A DNA stretch of 64,000 nt from Nocardia australiensis. Lineage in GTDB: Bacteria; Actinomycetota; Actinomycetes; Mycobacteriales; Mycobacteriaceae. The translations under genes and the position numbers were made by a program. The notes below the pieces were generated by a model. The model did no database searches. It saw only the letters and a list, made by a program, of their open reading frames with translations, and had not been told where the DNA came from. This document shows positions 13,413 through 22,019 of the stretch, piece by piece (positions within the stretch are counted from its first letter, which is position 1; each line of letters opens with the position of its first letter). The stretch covers positions 1-64,000 of the forward strand of contig NZ_JAJFZM010000005.1 of assembly GCF_020733705.1 (NCBI RefSeq), in the 5' to 3' direction.

Positions 13413-14212
13413 ATGGTTGCCGCCGCCATGTCGGCCCTGTTCGTTGCGCGCGGGTCTATCGGGCTCGGTTTCGACCAGGTAGGTTCGGCCCGTGTTCTGC
13501 TCGATCGTCGCACGTGCACGCATGCGAGGGAGGCCGAGATAACCGACCAGGAGCAGGCGTGGGGTGGGCCCCTGTGGCCGGCGGCCGACCTGATCACGCC
13601 TATGGCAATACGAGTGGCGGCGACGCTGCGGGTCGCCGATGCGATCGTCGCTGGCGTGTCATCGGGGCCGGAACTCGCCATCCATCTCGCTGTCGAGGTC
13701 GACCCGTTCGTTCGAGTGCTGGATCATCTGGTCACCGCCGGGTTTCTACGCCGCGACGAGGGCGGAGCCTACACATTGACCGATGCGGGGCAGTGGCTGC
13801 GCGACGATCATCCCGAGGGCGTTCGGGCGTCGATCGATTTGGAAGGTGCCATCGGGCATGCCGACATGTCCGTGGTGGAGCTGCTGCACACGGTTCGCAC
13901 ATCCTGCGGAACTGCGCGCAGGCAGCGCGGCCCGACGGCAAGGTCATCATCGTCGAAGACACCGAGCACCCGGAAGACACCAGTACCGAGATGGATCTAC
14001 GCATGCTCGCCTACTGCCTCGGCCGAGAACGAAGCATCGATGGGATCTCCGGCCTCGCGCACGAAGCCGGGCTCACTCTCGGTGCGGTCACTCACTCGCG
14101 GCTCCGTACCATTGTCGAGCTCTGCCGGATCCGTATGCGCCGCAAACCAATTAAAGATCCGCCTGCGGTAAGCGATAGCCGAGTCCGGCGTGTCATTCCA
14201 GCACGCGCCTAA
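13413..14212 (+). pseudogene. O-methyltransferase remnant with internal deletion and frame change
   Basis: The first part (frame of 13413, from about 13551) encodes the dimerisation domain of a SAM-dependent O-methyltransferase: LITPMAIRVAATLRVADAIV, then a winged-helix stretch to ELLHTVRT. At about 13895-13900 the frame changes, and the continuation HILRNCAQAARPDGKVIIVE...GLTLGAVTHSRLRTIVEL is the C-terminal end of the same family. The middle of the catalytic domain, including the SAM-binding glycine loop (roughly 150 residues), is missing. The gene cannot give an active enzyme. Neighbours are priA and the LRV protein. Confidence 0.8.
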
Positions 14213-14260
14213 GCGTCGGGGACCGTCCTACCGACGTCCAATCGCGAGCGTTGTAATCCG

Positions 14261-15805
14261 ATGGCCGTTCAATCACTGCTCAGGCAGGATCCTCCTGTGC
14301 AGCATGCTCTCCTCGGGCTGGCCGAGAACCCCGCGCTACCAACCGAACTGGTTGATCGGCTGATCATGGCTGCGGACGCGGACCTCGCCGACGTCCTGGC
14401 CTGCCGACCGGACCTGAACCGCGCGCAGGTGGTCGCGCTGGCACGCTTCGAGGGGGCCGCAGTACGGCTCGCTGGCGATGGGCGGCTCACCGCCGATGAC
14501 GTTGATCCGGTGGCCCGGCCGCGTGTCACGCTCGCCCTGCTCGAAGTGCGTTCCGGCAGGCCGGAGTGGGCGCGTCTGCTCGCCACCGACCCGCTGATGG
14601 ACCACAGGGAGAAGCTGGCAGCCTGCCCCGGCCTACCGCGCGATGTGACGCAGACGCTCGCCTCGGACTCCGACGTTCGGGTCGTCGCTGAACTCGCGCT
14701 GTGGGCGCCCCCGGACGTCGTCGCCCACCTCGCGCGGCATCCGCATGCCCAGGTCCGCCGCGCGCTGGCGGCCAACGAGGCGGCGCCGCCAACCGTATTG
14801 GCGGCGCTACTGACCGGAAAAGGGCTGCCGCCGCCACGCTCCTGCCTCGTCTGCGACCGGGAGCCGATCCCCTTCGTTCACGACCCGAACTGCCAACGAT
14901 CCGACTGCACCTTGCCACCAGGCGCGGCCTGCGACGGCTCCCACGAATCCACCGCGCACGAAATCCAGCAAATGGCCCTGCGAAACCCGGCCACCCCGGC
15001 CGGCGCTGTTGTGGACTTCGTCGGCCACCCCTCAACATTGCTGCGCTGCGAACTCGCGGCCCGCACCGATCTGCCTCCGCGGGTGTACGCGCGCCTCGCC
15101 GATGATCCCGTCCCAGGGGTCCGCGCAACGCTGGCGGACAACCCCGCGATCAACGAAGGCTTGATCCGCACCTTGGCCGCCGACCGCGGCCACGACGTCC
15201 AGCGTCGGTTGGCACACCATCCGGGCCTGCCGCTCGACATCCTGTCCTACCTCGCCGAAGCCACTCGGATCGGCTCAACTCTGCTGCCGCGCATCGCCTC
15301 GGCTGCCCCGGCCGAAGTCGAGAGACTGGCCGTGTCACCGAATCCGGCCATGCGGATGCTCCTCGCCCAGCGACGCGACCTGCCGACCGAAATCCGCGAC
15401 ACTCTGGCCCGCGACCCCAACACCAAGGTGGTCAAGTCCATAGCGCCGCACCCAGGCCTGTCCGAAGCCCAGTTGCGCGTGATGGTCGCGCGGCACGGCG
15501 TCCAGGTGATAGCGAAAGTGGCGGTCAATCCCGACGCTACGTCGGCCCTGCTGGAGAACCTGACCCAGCACCGGCCGCCGGTACAAAAGGTGTTTCGTGA
15601 GATCGCCCGGCACCGCAATGCGACGTCCGCAGCGCTGCTCGCGTGCCTAACGGATCGCCAGGCCAGGCCATGGGCCGCTCGCCATCGTGCCCTGCGCCCC
15701 TCGACCATTGTCGAACTGCTCGACGACGAAGACTGGCAGGTGGTGGAATCGGCGGCGGCCAATCCGTCGCTGCCGCATGCCGCGATGTCGGGGCTGGTGC
15801 CCTGA
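14261..15805 (+). CDS. Leucine-rich-repeat-variant (LRV) protein with central cysteine island
   Basis: A 514-residue protein made of short helical repeats of the LRV type (pattern: ARHPHAQVRRALAANEAAPP, ADDPVPGVRATLADNPAINE, spaced about 24 residues). Such repeats form a right-handed solenoid used for protein contacts. Between two repeat blocks lies an island at residues 195-228: C195, C198, C211, C216 and C224, with His207 and His228, ending CDGSH. In the founding Azotobacter LRV protein an iron-sulfur cluster sits at the N terminus; here the cysteines are internal. Metal binding (zinc or iron-sulfur) is inferred, partners are unknown. ATG 14261 begins directly with repeat-like sequence. Confidence 0.75.
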   Translation: MAVQSLLRQDPPVQHALLGLAENPALPTELVDRLIMAADADLADVLACRPDLNRAQVVALARFEGAAVRLAGDGRLTADDVDPVARPRVTLALLEVRSGRPEWARLLATDPLMDHREKLAACPGLPRDVTQTLASDSDVRVVAELALWAPPDVVAHLARHPHAQVRRALAANEAAPPTVLAALLTGKGLPPPRSCLVCDREPIPFVHDPNCQRSDCTLPPGAACDGSHESTAHEIQQMALRNPATPAGAVVDFVGHPSTLLRCELAARTDLPPRVYARLADDPVPGVRATLADNPAINEGLIRTLAADRGHDVQRRLAHHPGLPLDILSYLAEATRIGSTLLPRIASAAPAEVERLAVSPNPAMRMLLAQRRDLPTEIRDTLARDPNTKVVKSIAPHPGLSEAQLRVMVARHGVQVIAKVAVNPDATSALLENLTQHRPPVQKVFREIARHRNATSAALLACLTDRQARPWAARHRALRPSTIVELLDDEDWQVVESAAANPSLPHAAMSGLVP

Positions 15806-16071
15806 CCGCGGCGGGTCGTGCGGCGGCCCCAGCAGCGATCGGGCTCGAAACAGGAAGTGCGGCTCCAGTGCGGGAATCGCATTGCTTACCAACGCCTTTC
15901 GCGATCTCATCTGATGGCTACCGAAGGTCGTCGCCTCGAGCGGTGGAGCGACTCGCTCGCTGGTTGATCGGTGGCTGGTCGTCTCTGTGTTTCGCTATAC
16001 CCTTGCATTCGATGCATTGCCGATATATCGTCGATAACATGAAATGAACACGAGAGCCTGAGGAGGCTGTT
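15806..16071. promoter_or_regulatory. PadR promoter region with palindromic operator candidate
   Basis: A 266-base gap. At 16021-16030 lies the palindrome CGATATATCG, and overlapping it at 16026-16036 the odd-centred inverted repeat TATCG-T-CGATA. The area is AT-rich and sits 36-50 bases before the padR start, behind which GAGGAGG gives a strong ribosome site. PadR repressors usually bind such AT-rich palindromes in their own promoters, so autoregulation is likely (inference). Confidence 0.5.
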
Positions 16072-16713
16072 ATGGAAAACATGGAACGAGAAGATTTTGG
16101 GCGTGGTCGACGGCGTGGGCCGGGCCGACCGGAATTCGAGCGTGGCCTTCGGCACCGCCATGGCGGACGGCACGGTTTCGGTCCCGAGTTCGGACCGGGT
16201 TTCGGGCACGGTTTCGGATCGGGCTTCGGCCGTGGCCGTGGTCGTGGTGGTCGCGGCAGGCGCGGCGACGTACGTGCCGCTGTGTTGCTGCTGCTCACCG
16301 AGCGCCCCATGCACGGATATGAGCTCATTCAGCAGATCCGCGAGCGCAGCGACGATATCTGGCGGCCGAGCCCGGGGTCCATCTATCCCGCGCTGTCGCA
16401 GCTGGAAGACGAGGGTCTGTTGCTCATCGAGAAGGTCGCTGGTCGCAAGACCGCGAAGCTGACCGACGCCGGGACCGAGTACATCGAGGCCAACCGCGCC
16501 GAACTGGGCGATCCGTGGGCGGAGGTCAAGCAGGACGTCGGCGCGCAGGCGATCGATCTGCGCGGACTCATCGGCCAACTGGTGGGCGCCGCTGCCCAGG
16601 TCGCCGCGGCAGGCACCCCCGAGCAGGCGACCAAGGCGGCCGAGGTCCTGACCGAGGCGCGTAAGGCCCTGTATCGCATCCTGGCCGAGGACGAAAGCCC
16701 CGAGAAGTTGTAG
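16072..16713 (+). CDS. PadR-family transcriptional regulator with Gly/Arg-rich N terminus
   Basis: A 213-residue protein. Residues about 66-150 form the PadR winged helix (DVRAAVLLLLTERPMHGYELIQ, then RPSPGSIYPALSQLEDEGLL), followed by a C-terminal helical dimerisation segment. The first 65 residues are an unusual extension rich in Gly, Arg, Phe and His (GFGPEFGPGFGHGFGSGFG, RGRGRGGRGRRG), likely disordered and basic. The target is unknown; the palindrome just upstream suggests self-repression, and the next gene, a secreted lipase, starts only 50 bases downstream and may be co-transcribed. Confidence 0.88.
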   Translation: MENMEREDFGRGRRRGPGRPEFERGLRHRHGGRHGFGPEFGPGFGHGFGSGFGRGRGRGGRGRRGDVRAAVLLLLTERPMHGYELIQQIRERSDDIWRPSPGSIYPALSQLEDEGLLLIEKVAGRKTAKLTDAGTEYIEANRAELGDPWAEVKQDVGAQAIDLRGLIGQLVGAAAQVAAAGTPEQATKAAEVLTEARKALYRILAEDESPEKL

Positions 16714-16763
16714 CGTTCGCTACGTAACAGAAGCATGAAACACCCCACTACGGCGCGCATTTC

Positions 16764-17801
16764 ATGCCAGCGAGGGTAGATCATTGTGAGATGGGACAGT
16801 GGCGTGGTTCGTGGGGTTGGGGTCATTCACAGTTGTGCCGGGCGGTGTTTGTTTGCGCGGTCGCCGGAGCCGTCGTGCTCGGCTCCGGTGGCGCGCAGGC
16901 CGACCCGGTCGGCTACCGGCCGCCGAGTGTGCCGACCGATCCCGCGCCGCCGCAGTCGGATCACCTTGCCGCCGCGCGCTATCTGAGGACCCATCCGGAT
17001 GCTGTCCCCGCAGGCACCAACGATTTCGCTTGCGTTCCCGATGCCGAGCATCCCCGACCGGTGGTCCTCGCGCACGGCACGGATTCCACTGTGTACTCCG
17101 ATTGGTCGGCGATCGCGCCGCAGCTCACCGCAGCCGGATTCTGCGTCTTCGCGCTGAACTACGGCGGCGCTCCCGGAGCCGACAGCTACGGCACCGAGGA
17201 CCTGCGGTTGAGTGCATACCAGGTCGGCGACTTCGTCGACCAGGTGTTGGGTGCAACGCATGCGGCGCAGGTCGACCTGGTCGGATTCTCGCAGGGCGCG
17301 AACGTGACCCGCTTCTACATCAACAAACTCGGTGGTGCACCCAAGGTCGGTCAATGGGTCGGCATCGCCTCACCGAGCTATGGCGGGGTGATGTATGGCT
17401 TGGTGCCGATCGCACAGTCGGCTCCCGGTGCGATGGAAGTTTTCGAGAAGGTGACCTCGCTGGCCGCCGTGCAGCAAGCGCAGGGCTCGCCGACGATGAC
17501 CGAGCTCAATGCGGGCGGTGACACGGTGCCCGGCCCGAAGTACACCACCATCGGCAGCCGGGTGGACGAAATGATCCAGCCGTTCGACAACATTGCCCTG
17601 CATGGCCCTGGCGCCCGCAATATCGTCCTCCAGGACGAGTGCGCGGTCGACCTAACCGGCCACTTCCACATGGTCTTCGACCCGTTCGTGCAGCAGCTGT
17701 TGCTCACGGTTCTGGATCCGGCGCATGCCCCCGAGCCGGTATGCGTGCCCGTCGCACTCGGCACCGGCATCCCCCAGGTGATCATTGCCGGGCATTCCTG
17801 A
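16764..17801 (+). CDS. Secreted lipase/esterase (class 2 lipase family)
   Basis: A 345-residue alpha/beta hydrolase of the actinobacterial Lipase_2 type. A signal peptide is visible (RAVFVCAVAGAVVLGSGGAQA, cut after AQA). The oxyanion region is VVLAHGTDSTVYSDW, the nucleophile elbow GFSQG holds the serine, and GHFHMVFDP near the C terminus supplies the histidine. Cys pairs (ACVPD; DEC) suggest a disulfide outside the cell. ATG 16764 and ATG 16791 are both possible, neither with a good ribosome site; 16791 gives a more typical short N region. The substrate cannot be told from sequence. Confidence 0.85.
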   Translation: MPARVDHCEMGQWRGSWGWGHSQLCRAVFVCAVAGAVVLGSGGAQADPVGYRPPSVPTDPAPPQSDHLAAARYLRTHPDAVPAGTNDFACVPDAEHPRPVVLAHGTDSTVYSDWSAIAPQLTAAGFCVFALNYGGAPGADSYGTEDLRLSAYQVGDFVDQVLGATHAAQVDLVGFSQGANVTRFYINKLGGAPKVGQWVGIASPSYGGVMYGLVPIAQSAPGAMEVFEKVTSLAAVQQAQGSPTMTELNAGGDTVPGPKYTTIGSRVDEMIQPFDNIALHGPGARNIVLQDECAVDLTGHFHMVFDPFVQQLLLTVLDPAHAPEPVCVPVALGTGIPQVIIAGHS

Positions 17802-17917
17802 CCGGATAGCCGACGGCGGAGACTGCCGAAGTGGCTACGCAAACGGTGGTGCCGTAGGCCGCGGCGGCTGTAGTTTCGAACTCGAACCCTGCACCTTCGG
17901 TGTAGAGCGCGGACCTC

Positions 17918-17960
17918 GGTTGAGAATGGGCGCATGGCTTGGTTGAGAATGAGCGAATGG
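17918..17960 (+). repeat. 23-base tandem duplication at the galM-like start
   Basis: Two copies of GGTTGAGAATGRGCGMATGG (17918-17937 and 17941-17960) differ at two positions. Each carries GAGAAT six bases before an ATG. In the second copy this ATG (17957) is the probable start of the epimerase gene, so the duplication copied a promoter-like -10 and a start codon together. Confidence 0.5.
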
Positions 17961-18814
17961 AGGGGCTCGTCGGACGCGAGTCGGGAGCCGAAACCGTGAG
18001 TGCGGTAGATCTGGATCTGGTGGCCGGCGACGCGCGGTTAACCGTGAGCCCGAGCAGCGGGCGAATTCTCGGCTTACGCCTCGGCGCCGCCGAGGTGCTG
18101 AGTCCCGGACCGAAACATGGGTGCTTCCCGATGGCGCCGTGGTGCGGCCGGATGCGGGATGGCCTGCTGCGCTGGGGTGGGCACGATTACCAACTGCCGC
18201 GCACTGCCGGGCCGCACGCCATCCACGGGACAGTGCGTGACCGGCCATGGGATGTCGTCGAGCGCTCTGCGACGGAAGTCGTGCTGGCGCAAGAACTCGC
18301 GGATCCTTGGCCCTTCCCGGGCCGGGTTACTCAGACGATCGCGCTCGGTGCTGACAATGCGGTTTTCGGAATGACCATCGAGGCGGTGTCGGATTCCTTT
18401 CCCGCGCAGGTGGGATGGCATCCGTGGTTTGCTCGTGAACAGACCCGCGGCGCGGATGTCGAGATCCGGTTCACGCCCGCGTGGCAGGAGCAACGCGGTG
18501 TCGATCATCTTCCCGACGGCCACCGCATCGATGCCCGGCCAGGCCCATGGGATGACTGCTTCGGAATGCCCGAAGGCGTCCGGGTGACCCTCGTCTGGCC
18601 TGGGGAACTCGAGTTGACCGTGACCAGCCCGCTGACCTGGGTCGTGGTGTACGACCTGCCGCGCGACAGCGTATGCGTCGAACCGCAGTCGGGCCCGCCG
18701 AATGGACTCAACACCGCGCCGAGGACGGTCGATCCGGACAACCCGTTGGGCGCCGAAATGGTGTGGCGGTGGCGGAGTCTCGCGGCTGACGACGATAAGG
18801 CGGTGGGGCGGTGA
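17957..18814 (+). CDS. Aldose 1-epimerase family protein
   Basis: A 285-residue galactose mutarotase-fold protein heading a galactose (Leloir) operon. Typical residues: the substrate-face Arg in PWCGRMRDG, GPHAIHGTVRDRPW with the catalytic-type His, GWHPWF with the second His, and the late Glu in CVEPQSGPPNGLN. It would interconvert alpha and beta anomers of galactose or a related sugar. ATG 17957 is chosen because the upstream TTG and the downstream GTG 17996 have poorer context; no clear ribosome site exists, and a leaderless start is possible. The stop overlaps the galT GTG (GTGA). Confidence 0.85.
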   Translation: MEGLVGRESGAETVSAVDLDLVAGDARLTVSPSSGRILGLRLGAAEVLSPGPKHGCFPMAPWCGRMRDGLLRWGGHDYQLPRTAGPHAIHGTVRDRPWDVVERSATEVVLAQELADPWPFPGRVTQTIALGADNAVFGMTIEAVSDSFPAQVGWHPWFAREQTRGADVEIRFTPAWQEQRGVDHLPDGHRIDARPGPWDDCFGMPEGVRVTLVWPGELELTVTSPLTWVVVYDLPRDSVCVEPQSGPPNGLNTAPRTVDPDNPLGAEMVWRWRSLAADDDKAVGR

Positions 18815-19899
18815 TCACGACCCGAAGCCGGCTGGCCGATGGCCGGGAGATCCTGTACTTCGACCTCGACCCGGTGCCGCGCACCGCGAGCGACACGCGC
18901 GACCTGCCGTCGACGACTACACACTCGCGGGCACGGTTCGATCCACTGCTCGGCGAATGGGTGGTACTGGCCTCGCATCGCCAGACCCGAACCTTTCTCC
19001 CCCCGGCGGATCTGTGCCCGTTATGTCCGTCGACGCCGCAACGGGCCACTGAGATCCCCGAATCCGACTACCAGGTAGCGGTTTTCGAGAATCGGTTCCC
19101 CTCGCTGTCCAGCATTCACGCGAATTTGCCTGCCACGGTAGAGGGTTCGCCACTAACGCCACTGCGTGACGGATTCGGTCGCTGCGAGGTGGTGTGTTTC
19201 ACGAGCACTCACGATTCGTCGTTCGCGCAGCTGGATCAGCGGCGGGCGCGACTGCTGGTGGACGTGTGGGCACACCGCAGTGCGGAACTGGCCACCCTCG
19301 ACGATATCGGGCAGGTCTTCTGCTTCGAGAACCACGGCGAGGAGATCGGGGTGACGCTGTCGCATCCGCACGGGCAGATCTACGCCTATCCGTTCGTCAC
19401 CCCGCGGGTGGTCAAAATCGCGGCGAATGTCGCGCAATACCGGAAAGCGAACGGCAGTAATCTGTTCGGCGACATTCTGGCCGCCGAACGGGCGGCCGGA
19501 ATACGGGTCGTCGCGGTGAACGAGGAGTGGACGGCATTCGTGCCGCCGTTCGCGCGCTGGCCGTATGAGGTGCAGCTTTATCCGCATCGTCGGGTGGCCG
19601 ACATTCCCGAACTCGACGACGCGCAGCGTGACGCGTTCGCGCATCTGTATCTGGATGTGCTGGGACGCTTCGCGCACCGGTTCGACACACCGATGCCTTA
19701 CGTTGCTGCCTGGAACCAGGCGCCGACTCCGAAATCGGGTGTGCCGCGCGATGATTGGTGGCTACACCTGCAGTTGTTCTCGATCCGGCGTGCTGCGGGG
19801 AAGCTGAAATATCTCGCGGGCTCGGAGTCGGGCATGCAGGTGTTCATCAGCGATACCACTCCGGAGACGATCGCGGCCGAATTGCGGGAGGTTCGGTGA
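18811..19899 (+). CDS. galT: Galactose-1-phosphate uridylyltransferase
   Basis: GalT (362 residues) exchanges UMP between UDP-glucose and galactose-1-phosphate. The two HIT-like halves are visible: an N-terminal zinc-type pair LCPLCPSTPQR, the metal/structural ENHGEEIG, and the active-site SHPHGQIYAYPF with the nucleophilic His of the HPH motif. The C-terminal half contains YVAAWNQAP and LHLQLFS. GTG overlaps the stop of the epimerase and the stop overlaps the galK GTG, so all three are translationally coupled. Confidence 0.95.
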   Translation: MITTRSRLADGREILYFDLDPVPRTASDTRDLPSTTTHSRARFDPLLGEWVVLASHRQTRTFLPPADLCPLCPSTPQRATEIPESDYQVAVFENRFPSLSSIHANLPATVEGSPLTPLRDGFGRCEVVCFTSTHDSSFAQLDQRRARLLVDVWAHRSAELATLDDIGQVFCFENHGEEIGVTLSHPHGQIYAYPFVTPRVVKIAANVAQYRKANGSNLFGDILAAERAAGIRVVAVNEEWTAFVPPFARWPYEVQLYPHRRVADIPELDDAQRDAFAHLYLDVLGRFAHRFDTPMPYVAAWNQAPTPKSGVPRDDWWLHLQLFSIRRAAGKLKYLAGSESGMQVFISDTTPETIAAELREVR

Positions 19900-21038
19900 A
19901 AGAGCCGGTCCCGGCGCCCATGGGTGCGAGTCGGTCGTCATCGCGGGGCGGAGTATGGGCTGCGCCCGGACGGGTCAACATCATCGGCGAGCACACCGAC
20001 TACAACGGCGGCTACGCGTTGCCTATCGCGCTCCCGCACACGGTGACGTGCGCGGCCGACCCGACCGGCGACGATCGCGCGCTGGTGACCTCACAGCAGC
20101 GTCCTGGCGAGCGGGTCGAGGTGTCGATCGCCGAGCTCGCGGACGCGACGATGCCCCGTTGGGCCCGGTATCCGCTCGGGGTGGTGCACGAATACCGGTG
20201 CCGCGGATACACGATCTCCGGAGTCGCTCTCCATCTGGATGGCGCGGTGCCGGTGGGTGCCGGGCTGTCGTCTTCCGCGGCGTTGGAATGCGCGGTAGCG
20301 GTCGCGTTGCGCGACCTGTTCGCGCTGCCGGTCACCGACGCCGAGTTGATCGATATCGCGCGGACGGCCGAGAACAGTTACGTCGGCGTGCCGACCGGCA
20401 CCCTCGACCAGAGCGCGTCCGTGCTGTGCACCGCCGGGCACGCGTTATTCCTCGATTTCGCCGCAGGCCGGCACGCGCAGGTGCCATTCGATCTGGCGGC
20501 GACGGGGCTGGAATTGCTGGTGGTCGACACCAACACGCCGCACCAACTCGCCGATGGTGGTTACGGTGACCGCCGCGCGGAATGCGAACGGGCCGCCACG
20601 ATGCTGGATGTCGCGTCGTTGCGTGACATCACCGACCCTGCTGTGGTCGACAAGCTGGAGGACCCGATCCTGCGGCGCCGGGCGCGCCATATCGTGACCG
20701 AGAACAACCGAACCCTGACGGTCGTCGAGCTGCTGCGCCACGCACGCGATCCGCGCGATATCGGTCCGGTACTCATCGCCGGGCACGCTTCGCTGCGCGA
20801 CGATTTCGAAATCTCCACCCCACAACTCGACGCCGCGGTCGAGGCCGCCCTGACCGCCGGCGCCTACGGCGCGCGGATGGTCGGCGGCGGGTTCGGCGGC
20901 AGCATCATCGCCCTCACCGACGCCGATCGCACTCAACCAACAGTCGACGCGATCGAGAACCGATTCCGCACAGCGGGTTTCGCCGCACCACGAACCTTCG
21001 TCGCGCTACCGTCCGCAGGGGCTCGCCGAATGATGTGA
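19896..21038 (+). CDS. galK: Galactokinase
   Basis: GalK (380 residues from GTG 19896) phosphorylates galactose at O1. GHMP-kinase motifs are in order: PGRVNIIGEHTDYNGGYALP (sugar binding), PVGAGLSSSAALECA (ATP phosphate loop), the Asp of GTLDQSAS, and GGGFGGSIIAL near the C terminus. The frame is open further upstream, but the chosen GTG overlaps the galT stop as GTGA and gives the standard N terminus. The following hydrolase GTG overlaps the galK stop in the same way. Confidence 0.95.
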   Translation: MKEPVPAPMGASRSSSRGGVWAAPGRVNIIGEHTDYNGGYALPIALPHTVTCAADPTGDDRALVTSQQRPGERVEVSIAELADATMPRWARYPLGVVHEYRCRGYTISGVALHLDGAVPVGAGLSSSAALECAVAVALRDLFALPVTDAELIDIARTAENSYVGVPTGTLDQSASVLCTAGHALFLDFAAGRHAQVPFDLAATGLELLVVDTNTPHQLADGGYGDRRAECERAATMLDVASLRDITDPAVVDKLEDPILRRRARHIVTENNRTLTVVELLRHARDPRDIGPVLIAGHASLRDDFEISTPQLDAAVEAALTAGAYGARMVGGGFGGSIIALTDADRTQPTVDAIENRFRTAGFAAPRTFVALPSAGARRMM

Positions 21039-21967
21039 CACGGCGCGGATTCCGCCCCGGCAATTCGACAGATGGCAGGCTGGCAGACGTGATCGAATCG
21101 GTAGCACAGCATGGGCGAAGCGACGAACACTCCTTTGGGGCGAGCGCTTTCGTCGCGGCAGATGATGGTCGGCGTTTGCATTACATGGTGCGCGGGGCGG
21201 GGGAGCCGACCGTGGTGTTCGAGTCGGGGATGGGGTTCTCGCGGTCGACTTGGGGGCTCGTGCAACCGGTGATCGGTGAGCGGATGCGCGCTGTTGTTTA
21301 CGATCGGGCCGGGACCGGGCGTAGTGATGACGATCCGCGTCCACGCACGTTGGAGCGGATGGTCAGCGATCTCGATGTGCTGTTGCGGGAATTGGGGAAG
21401 GGCCCCTTCATTCTTGTCGGGCACAGCTGGGGTGGTCCCATCGTCCGGGTCGCGGCGGCGGCGAATCCCGCTCGCGTTCAAGGCGTTGTGCTGGTTGATC
21501 AGAGCGACGAGAACTGCGAACTGTATTTCGCGCCGTCGGCGGAGAAGCGGTACGCCTCGACTCGGGTGCTCATGCCGGTGCTTGCCCGGTCGGGGCTGTA
21601 CCGCCTGCTCGGCAGCCGGGCGGGCGCCGCGCAACCCGCCGATATCGCTGCCGACCACCGTGGCGAGGATTTCACCGTTAGGGCCGCGCGCACCCTGCTC
21701 GCCGAGCAGGACCAGTTCGGCGCGGAATTGCGGCGCCTACGTGATCAGCCGTTTGGGCTCGGTGCTCTGGACATCAGCGTGATCTCCGGTACGAAAATGC
21801 CCCGACTCGACAAGAGCGCCCGTGCGGCACTGATCGCCGCGCATCGGCACACCGCCGCTACGTTTCGCAATGGCCGGTTCGTCGAGGCGACGCGCTCCGG
21901 TCACTTCGTCATGTTCACCGAGCCCGAGCTGATCGTCGAGGAGATTCTTCGCATGGTGTCGCCGTAG
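21035..21967 (+). CDS. Alpha/beta hydrolase
   Basis: A 310-residue alpha/beta-hydrolase-fold protein. The oxyanion region is VVFESGMGFSRSTWGLV, the nucleophile elbow GHSWGG contains the serine, and SGHFVMFTEPE provides the late histidine. No signal peptide is visible, so it is probably cytoplasmic. GTG 21035 overlaps the galK stop and would couple it to the gal operon; GTG 21089 is an alternative that removes a weakly conserved leader. No sugar-specific feature is seen, so the link to galactose use is positional only. Confidence 0.8.
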   Translation: MTRRGFRPGNSTDGRLADVIESVAQHGRSDEHSFGASAFVAADDGRRLHYMVRGAGEPTVVFESGMGFSRSTWGLVQPVIGERMRAVVYDRAGTGRSDDDPRPRTLERMVSDLDVLLRELGKGPFILVGHSWGGPIVRVAAAANPARVQGVVLVDQSDENCELYFAPSAEKRYASTRVLMPVLARSGLYRLLGSRAGAAQPADIAADHRGEDFTVRAARTLLAEQDQFGAELRRLRDQPFGLGALDISVISGTKMPRLDKSARAALIAAHRHTAATFRNGRFVEATRSGHFVMFTEPELIVEEILRMVSP

Positions 21968-22019
21968 CTGTTGCCTGGTCGAGAACCGGCACCGGAAAGG
22001 CCGTCGACCGCAATAGATT

